The notes below the pieces were generated by a model. That model was not told the origin of the DNA. It ran no database searches and saw only the letters and a list, made by a program, of their open reading frames with translations. DNA of 11,076 nucleotides. It comes from Synergistaceae bacterium. Lineage in GTDB: Bacteria > Synergistota > Synergistia > Synergistales > Aminobacteriaceae. The position numbers and the translations under genes are program-made. The stretch spans positions 1 to 11,076 of the forward strand of contig JAFTBA010000274.1 in assembly GCA_017458545.1 (NCBI GenBank), written 5' to 3'. Positions 6,229-11,076 of this stretch are shown here, one piece after another; position 1 is the stretch's first letter, and each line of letters starts with the position of its first letter.

Positions 6229-7608
6229 AAATTTCTCGCCTATTCTGTAAACATCACCTGCTCCCATCGTAAGCAGTATATCTCCTGACCTGAGTTCATT
6301 CTTCAGGGCAGTAAGTGCTTCCGAAAAATCAACAGGTTTAATATTATTCTTTTTGCTCAGTCTGATAATTTCCTGCGATGAACTGTGAGGACATTCTTTT
6401 TCACCGGCAGAATACACAGGGAGTATGAATGATTTTTCTGCAGTGTCCAGAACTGCTGCTATATCACCTGCGAATTTTGCAGTCCTCGTAAATCTGTGAG
6501 GCTGATAGATTACGACAGTTCTGCGTTCAGGGTAAATGCCTTTAACTGCGTTGAGAGTAGCGCGAATCTCTGAAGGGTGATGAGCGTAATCGTCCATCAC
6601 TAAGATGTCATCGGGCGTTAAGCCTTTAACCTGCATTCTGCGTTCGGAACCGTGAAACTCCCTGAGTATTTCGGCGGAAACAGAGAAATCTGTTCCGCAG
6701 ACATCAGCAGCAGATAAAGCAGCCAGTGCATTAAGCACATTATGTTCACCCGAAACACTAAGCTCAACAAGCCCTAACTCTTTGCCTTTACGCGCAACCC
6801 TGAAGGATATTCCTCCTCCGTGAGTCTTATTGATGTCGTATGCTCCCCAATCGAAACTCTTACCCCAGCCGTAACGCAGTATTTCACCGCGCGATTTACT
6901 GCATAATCCGAAAACTTCTGAAGCTCCTTCGTCCTCAGCGCATATAATTAACGTACCGTTTTCCCTTCGTCCGTCAGCAAACCGGGTAAATGCTTTTATG
7001 ACATCATTGCGTTCGTGGTAATGGTCAACGTGATCCCAATCGGCATTAGTGATGATTGCGACCTGAGGCGAGAAAAGTTCAAATGTCCCGTCAGACTCGT
7101 CAAGTTCAGCAATAAAATGAGGGCCTGAACCCAAGACAGCATTACCGCCTATATCAGGGACGTTAGCACCGACGTAAACAGTAGGTTTCAAACCTGCTTT
7201 GAGGAAAATTAACCCTGTCATTGAGGAGGTTGTAGTTTTACCGTGAGTACCTGCTATGCCAATACCCTGAGATTTGTTGAACAGGGTGCTTAATGCCTCA
7301 GCGCGTGAAAGAATTATTATGCCTTTTTCCTTAGCGCGTAAGACTTCGGGATTATTACGGCTGACGGCACTGCTGAGGATTAACGCCTGAGGTTTGAAAG
7401 TATCAATATGCCTCTCAGAGTGATTGAGTTGAAACGGTATAGTACCCAAATCATAATGAGGTTCATGCAAATCACAGCCTGAGACCTCAAAACCTTCAGC
7501 CTCAAGCAGAAGAGCCAGCGCACTCATTCCTGAGCCGCCTATGCCCATGAGATGAACGCGTTTGAAATCGGGTAACTGCAGATTTATTTCATGATTAATG
7601 AGAGAAAT
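6208..7608 (-). CDS. murC: UDP-N-acetylmuramate-L-alanine ligase MurC, probable AUU start
   Basis: MurC is the ATP-dependent ligase that adds the first amino acid (L-Ala) to UDP-MurNAc in the cytoplasm. Numbered from the proposed start (466 residues), the UDP-binding loop is KRVHLMGIGGSGM (16-28), the ATP P-loop GTHGKTTT (120-127), and the carbamyl-Lys/Mg region ITNADWDHVDHY (186-197). GEHNVLNALAAL, DDYAHHPSE (339-347) and YQPHRFTRTA follow, all intact. The first ATG in frame (7548) would delete the beta strand RVHL that supports the Gly-rich loop, so it is unlikely. The frame is open up to a TGA at 7617-7615 and has no ATG, GTG or TTG upstream of 7548. An ATT at 7608 lies 6 bases after AGGGGTGA, so an AUU start is the best fit; CTG at 7581 is an alternative. 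Confidence 0.95.
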   Translation of the reverse strand: MSLINHEINLQLPDFKRVHLMGIGGSGMSALALLLEAEGFEVSGCDLHEPHYDLGTIPFQLNHSERHIDTFKPQALILSSAVSRNNPEVLRAKEKGIIILSRAEALSTLFNKSQGIGIAGTHGKTTTSSMTGLIFLKAGLKPTVYVGANVPDIGGNAVLGSGPHFIAELDESDGTFELFSPQVAIITNADWDHVDHYHERNDVIKAFTRFADGRRENGTLIICAEDEGASEVFGLCSKSRGEILRYGWGKSFDWGAYDINKTHGGGISFRVARKGKELGLVELSVSGEHNVLNALAALSAADVCGTDFSVSAEILREFHGSERRMQVKGLTPDDILVMDDYAHHPSEIRATLNAVKGIYPERRTVVIYQPHRFTRTAKFAGDIAAVLDTAEKSFILPVYSAGEKECPHSSSQEIIRLSKKNNIKPVDFSEALTALKNELRSGDILLTMGAGDVYRIGEKFLAMSHV

Positions 7609-7614
7609 TTTTGT

Positions 7615-7622
7615 TCACCCCT
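7615..7622 (-). promoter_or_regulatory. Shine-Dalgarno of murC that points to an ATT start
   Basis: AGGGGTGA on the minus strand ends 6 bases before the ATT at 7608. It is the strongest SD in the gap after ftsK, and no ATG, GTG or TTG lies in the murC frame at a suitable distance. Its TGA is the stop that closes the murC frame upstream. Confidence 0.6.
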
Positions 7623-7637
7623 GAAATTTTTTCCGTA

Positions 7638-7646
7638 ATTTTAGCA
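7638..7646 (-). promoter_or_regulatory. Possible extended -10 promoter for murC
   Basis: On the minus strand TGCTAAAAT matches the extended -10 pattern TGnTAtAAT with one mismatch. It lies in the 47-base gap between the ftsK stop and the murC start. No good -35 is visible at 17-18 bases, which extended -10 promoters can tolerate. Weak prediction. Confidence 0.3.
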
Positions 7647-7655
7647 TGTCCTAAC

Positions 7656-9899
7656 TCAGAACTTCATGATTTCGGGAGGCTCTGAATTGCTGAACATATA
7701 TTCAACGAACTCTGAAATTTTATCCTCGCTCACAAAAGGTGTCTGATAACGTACAGGCTGAGGAGTACCTGTGTTCCTGAAAAGCATATCGCCTTTCCCC
7801 GTGAGCCTGACTGCGTCAGAATTTCCTATCATGTTTTTGGACTCAGCATCAGTTGAAACAGAGAATACAGCCCTTGCAGGAATGTTGGACTTCACCATAG
7901 TAGTGAAAACATCGGGTGAAGGTCTCTGCGATGAAAGCATCATGTAAATACCTGAAGCCCCTGATTTCTGGGCAAGCCTCATGATAATAGCTTCAAGTTC
8001 GTTGCCGGCACCGTAAACCAAATCTGCAAGCTCGTTAATCACTATGACTATTTCTGGAAGTTTAGCGGTTTGTTTCTGTTTACGGTTGAACGACTGAATA
8101 TTTCTGACGCGGGCAGCTGCGAATGAGTTAGTTCTCTTCTCCATTTCATCGTATGCCCACGTTAATGCTTTAACTGCTGCTTCGGGTTCAGAGACAGGAA
8201 CGGCTAACAGATGAGGCAGTCCGTCATAGACAGCGAACTCAACATGACGCGGGTCAATGAGAATCAAGCGCAGTTCATCAGGTTTACGGCGTGAACACAT
8301 GCTGAGTATGCAGGAGTTGACGAACATGCTGCGTCCTGAACCTGTACTACCTGCTATGAGTATGTGCTGTAATTCTTCGAGACCTGTAACTGAAATTTTA
8401 CCGTCAACCTGTACTCCTAAAGGCAAAGGCAGTCTTGCATTCCCAGATTTGAACTCATCGCTTTCAACGATATTCCTCAAGGGAATCACTTTGCGTTCGG
8501 TGCAAGGTACTTCAATACCGACATAACGTGTGCCTAAGATAGGAGCTTCAATTCTGACAGACATGACAGCGAGCGACATAGCTAAGTCCTCAGTGAGTCC
8601 TGAAACTCTGCTGACCTTAGTACCGGGAGCGAGTTCGAGCTGATACTGAATGAACGACGGGCCTGTAATGATGTGAGCGACAGAGGCATTAACGCCGAAA
8701 TTCTTGAGGGCAGAGGTTATAGTTTTGGCCTGTTTCTCAGAATTTCTGATGAGTTCGCGGTTAGGTTCGGCTTTCATTTTAGGTCCGAAGAGTTCCGGAG
8801 GAGGAGGGAAAGCCGATTCATCATAGACTCTGCTTCTTGCTCCCGTTGCCGGAACAGGTGCGTTATCTTTAACGCTGTTGATTTCTTCAGTGTCGTTTGA
8901 GGAAGGTATTTCGACGGCAGGAAGAGGACGGCGTATTTTTTTTGAGGGCTTAGGGAGTTTCGACAGTTTTTCTGATTTAGAGGGTTTAACTTTATCGTTA
9001 TCCTTAGCTGATTTCTGAACGGGAGGTTTCATTCCGCCCGAGTCAATCAGAGCAAGAGCGTTATCAATTACTTCAACGGCATTGCTCATGACGGTAATAT
9101 TTTTTTCGTTAGCATCATCGGGGGTCATATCGTTGTTTTTAGTACCTGCTGTTGGTTTAACATCAGGTTCATCAGGAGCAGGTTTGAGCTTAGGCATTTG
9201 GAACGTTATTGAGCCCTGCTGAACGGTCTCTTCTGAAGGTGAGGGACTCAGTATAGGTTCAGGGATGTTACTTGTGAGAATCTCAGTTACTTTGTCAGTA
9301 TAACCTGATGAGGCTGAACTGTGTTCATGACGTTCACGTTTACGTTCACGTCTGCCTGTTTTTTTGTTTGAACGTCTGAATTTGAATTTAAGTTTTGGGA
9401 GCTTAATATTCGTAATAGTTCTCATGAGAAATTTAGAGCCGAAGAAGACGGCAGACATTACGAAGGAAGCTATAACCAGCAGAAGAGTAATGAACGTTCC
9501 GGTATTGAGAACGAAGAACCCTGCGAGGCCCGAACCGAAATTCCCGGCGGTCATCAAAGTTGCTTGCGAAGTCCAGCCGGATTCTTTGAGGAGACCGAGC
9601 ATGAATGCGAACGAAATATAGAGCATGAGAGTGCCGAAGAACTGTCTTCTGAGTTTTGGGATACGGAACTTGAGCAGTTTAGCTGCTGAGAGATAGAGTA
9701 CGAAGAGTATGGGGACTATAACGGGACCGCCCCAAGATGTTTTGAGATAACTGCCGAGCTTCTGCCCACCCTCACCGGTGAGGGTGCTGCCGAACAGTGC
9801 AAATATGCAGTAAATGCACGCAATGATGATGATGAACAAAATTAATTCAGGGAGACTGGCTTTATTTTCATCATTTTCATTTTCACGTCTGCGGCTCAT
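7656..9899 (-). CDS. ftsK: FtsK/SpoIIIE-family protein with altered Walker motifs and no gamma domain
   Basis: Family members anchor at the septum and pump DNA with a RecA-like hexameric motor. Numbered from the ATG at 9899 (747 residues), four membrane segments lie at about 18-37, 59-76, 87-104 and 133-154. A basic stretch and a Pro/Lys-rich linker (about 160-365) precede the alpha/beta motor (about 375-730). Recognisable family motifs include HILIAGSTGSGRSM, LILIDPRHVEFAVYDGLPHL, LPEIVIVINELADL, SSQRPSPDV and LTGKGDML. The Walker A Lys is Arg523 (CGC, 8331-8333), the Walker B Asp is Asn622 (AAC, 8034-8036), and the conserved Arg before the TILD-like segment is Lys688. The protein ends soon after the motor with no winged-helix gamma domain. 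ATP-driven translocation is therefore doubtful. The ATG at 9911 touches AAAGGAGG directly, so the ATG at 9899 (12 bases away, like ftsA and ftsZ) is preferred. mltG ends 32 bases upstream. Confidence 0.93.
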   Translation of the reverse strand: MSRRRENENDENKASLPELILFIIIIACIYCIFALFGSTLTGEGGQKLGSYLKTSWGGPVIVPILFVLYLSAAKLLKFRIPKLRRQFFGTLMLYISFAFMLGLLKESGWTSQATLMTAGNFGSGLAGFFVLNTGTFITLLLVIASFVMSAVFFGSKFLMRTITNIKLPKLKFKFRRSNKKTGRRERKRERHEHSSASSGYTDKVTEILTSNIPEPILSPSPSEETVQQGSITFQMPKLKPAPDEPDVKPTAGTKNNDMTPDDANEKNITVMSNAVEVIDNALALIDSGGMKPPVQKSAKDNDKVKPSKSEKLSKLPKPSKKIRRPLPAVEIPSSNDTEEINSVKDNAPVPATGARSRVYDESAFPPPPELFGPKMKAEPNRELIRNSEKQAKTITSALKNFGVNASVAHIITGPSFIQYQLELAPGTKVSRVSGLTEDLAMSLAVMSVRIEAPILGTRYVGIEVPCTERKVIPLRNIVESDEFKSGNARLPLPLGVQVDGKISVTGLEELQHILIAGSTGSGRSMFVNSCILSMCSRRKPDELRLILIDPRHVEFAVYDGLPHLLAVPVSEPEAAVKALTWAYDEMEKRTNSFAAARVRNIQSFNRKQKQTAKLPEIVIVINELADLVYGAGNELEAIIMRLAQKSGASGIYMMLSSQRPSPDVFTTMVKSNIPARAVFSVSTDAESKNMIGNSDAVRLTGKGDMLFRNTGTPQPVRYQTPFVSEDKISEFVEYMFSNSEPPEIMKF
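9767..9786. repeat. Perfect 20-bp palindrome inside ftsK
   Basis: CACCCTCACCGGTGAGGGTG is identical to its reverse complement, with every pair across the centre (9776/9777) matching. As RNA it can form an 8-bp GC-rich stem with a CCGG loop. It encodes residues in the first extracytoplasmic loop of FtsK (STLTGEGG), about 115-130 bases into the gene. A mRNA hairpin, a dimeric protein site or chance are all possible. Confidence 0.5.
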
Positions 9900-9931
9900 A
9901 ATTTTCTGCATCCTCCTTTAAGAGATTAAAT

Positions 9932-11047
9932 TTATTTTGAACGTGCCTGTTTTATGTTAGCGACATGTTCCCTGTAGGTTTTAGCGAAGTAATGATAGCC
10001 GTCTTTACCTGCTACGTAGTAGAGGTAATCGTTGAACTCGGGGTCTAAAGCTGCGCCCCAAGCCTCAATGCCCGGGAGGCATATGGGTCTTGGAGGAAGA
10101 CCTGCATGTTTGTAAGTGTTGTAAGGAGATTCGACATCGAGGTCTTTGTTGAGTACGCGTGTTAATTTTCTGCCTTTTAAGCGCCAAGCGTAAACGACAG
10201 TGGCATCGATTTGGAGGAGCATATTTTTTCTGAGTCTGTTGTGAATGACACCTGCGACAGTTCTGCATTCTGAATCGTGAAGGACTTCACGCTCGACCAT
10301 TGAAGCGATAATGGAAGCGTCCTGAATGTCATGAGGTTTAAGTTCGTGGTCAGTGATGAACTCGCCCCAATGATGCCACCAAGCAGCTGCCGAAGTGCTT
10401 ACGATTTCGTCGGCAGTGCGGTCAACGAGCATATAAGTTTCGGGCATAAGGAAAGCGACACGGGTGTATTCGTCTTCCGGGAGGGCCTTAATGATTTCGA
10501 GCAGCTGAGGGGGATAATTTTTGTTATTCATGAGGGCTTGAGAGATTTTTTCGCGTGTAACTTTTTTGTCCTGGCTCTCCAGTGAATCAATCATTGCAAA
10601 AATATCGAGTCCCGGTTTTATCTGAGCTTTAAGGAGAGCAGGTTTAGCGGTGCGTAACTGACGTGCTAAGTTCCAAGCGTCAGAGGGTACAACGGAATAA
10701 TGACCTGCGCGTATTTTGCGGTCCAGGCCGAATTTGATCAACCATTTAGCGAGTTCTAAGGGGCTTCCGTCTAAAGCACCTTCAATCTCGAAAGCTCTTG
10801 CAGCCTGAGAAGCGGTCATACCGTTTTCGATGAGGACGGTAACTTTTTCGCCGTCAGGTATGGGGATTAATTTTTCCCAAAAGGGAGCGGGGATTTTGAG
10901 GTAATAAGACGAATAAGCTGCTGCCGAAAGAATGAATAACAGCAGGAAGAAAATTACCCCTGAAAATATGAACTTGTGATTACGTTTGTGAACATAAATT
11001 TTTTTTCTTGGGGTCTGTAAACGAGATTGTCTTTGCAAATTGCACAC
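9932..11047 (-). CDS. mltG: Endolytic transglycosylase MltG (YceG-like)
   Basis: MltG cleaves nascent glycan strands in the membrane-proximal periplasm and is thought to set strand length. The 371-residue protein has a basic N-terminus, one membrane segment (about 26-46), a LysM-like subdomain (about 67-120) and the catalytic YceG domain. The catalytic Glu lies in IIASMVEREV (E252). Downstream motifs are VAGVIHNRL (264-272), LLQIDATVVY (277-286), SPYNTYKHAGLPPRPICLPG (307-326) and DYLYYVAGKDGYHYF (340-354), so activity should be retained. The listed start is a GTG at 11047. AGGA just upstream is too close to it, and a TTG at 11038 with 10-base spacing is an alternative that removes three residues. 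It is the first gene of the visible operon, with a -10 box just upstream, and ftsK follows after 32 bases. Confidence 0.95.
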   Translation of the reverse strand: MCNLQRQSRLQTPRKKIYVHKRNHKFIFSGVIFFLLLFILSAAAYSSYYLKIPAPFWEKLIPIPDGEKVTVLIENGMTASQAARAFEIEGALDGSPLELAKWLIKFGLDRKIRAGHYSVVPSDAWNLARQLRTAKPALLKAQIKPGLDIFAMIDSLESQDKKVTREKISQALMNNKNYPPQLLEIIKALPEDEYTRVAFLMPETYMLVDRTADEIVSTSAAAWWHHWGEFITDHELKPHDIQDASIIASMVEREVLHDSECRTVAGVIHNRLRKNMLLQIDATVVYAWRLKGRKLTRVLNKDLDVESPYNTYKHAGLPPRPICLPGIEAWGAALDPEFNDYLYYVAGKDGYHYFAKTYREHVANIKQARSK

Positions 11048-11068
11048 ATCCTGTTAGTATTTTTGCTT

Positions 11069-11074
11069 ATTATA
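11069..11074 (-). promoter_or_regulatory. Perfect -10 box upstream of mltG
   Basis: TATAAT on the minus strand lies about 21 bases before the mltG GTG. The predicted start near 11062 would give a leader of roughly 15 bases. The matching -35 would fall beyond the window edge and cannot be checked, so the promoter of the whole mltG-to-SPOR block is only half seen. Confidence 0.4.
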
Positions 11075-11076
11075 CA

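Noticed and set aside
7656..9899. ftsK as a decaying pseudogene
   Set aside because: The frame is uninterrupted over about 750 codons, has a strong SD, and conserves most family motifs outside the nucleotide-contact residues. Selective loss at catalytic positions fits a changed role better.
9900..9911. ftsK start at the ATG at 9911
   Set aside because: The AAAGGAGG touches this ATG with no spacing. The ATG at 9899 has 12-base spacing, like ftsA and ftsZ here.
1..11076. Mobile element, defence system, CRISPR array, tRNA or rRNA
   Set aside because: No transposase, integrase, spaced direct repeats or RNA-gene pattern was seen. The window is packed with core division and cell-wall genes in one direction.

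Overview
The window is one co-oriented block of nine genes, all on the minus strand, for cell division and peptidoglycan synthesis. In transcription order (right to left) they are mltG, ftsK/spoIIIE-like, murC, murB, a divergent ftsQ/divIB-like gene, ftsA, ftsZ, a SPOR-domain membrane protein overlapping the 3' end of ftsZ, and folC (3' part lost at the left edge). This is the distal part of a bacterial dcw cluster with mltG and ftsK attached. Base composition is mid-range (mid-40s % GC by eye). The conserved proteins and the highly diverged FtsQ, FtsA and FtsK suggest an uncultured Gram-negative-type lineage. Synergistota is my best guess, but it rests on general resemblance and is weakly supported. 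No RNA gene, mobile element, CRISPR array or transferred cargo is visible, and no gene-free stretch exceeds about 70 bases.

Layout. A good -10 element sits at the extreme right edge in front of mltG. mltG and ftsK are nearly contiguous. murC follows, apparently starting at an AUU codon behind a strong Shine-Dalgarno (SD) sequence. murB and ftsQ are separated by 12 bases and share a reading frame. ftsA and ftsZ are each preceded by a short A/T-rich leader, and the ftsZ leader holds a convincing sigma70-type promoter. The SPOR gene starts inside ftsZ. A terminator hairpin lies between the SPOR gene and folC, directly against the folC ribosome binding site.

How the genes work together. MurB and MurC make UDP-MurNAc and UDP-MurNAc-L-Ala. 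MltG cuts nascent glycan strands. FtsZ forms the ring, FtsA anchors it to the membrane, the FtsQ-like protein connects to the septal synthase complex, the SPOR protein should recognise septal glycan, and FtsK normally links septation to chromosome translocation. FolC is a folate enzyme and is functionally separate.

The most striking observation is that two nucleotide-dependent divisome proteins have altered active sites. FtsK has Arg instead of the Walker A Lys, Asn instead of the Walker B Asp, and no C-terminal gamma domain. FtsA has lost the usual Asp in both phosphate loops. FtsZ, MurB, MurC and MltG keep their catalytic motifs. This suggests, by inference only, a divisome in which FtsK and FtsA act as scaffolds rather than as active ATPases. 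I see no unknown multi-gene system beyond this.
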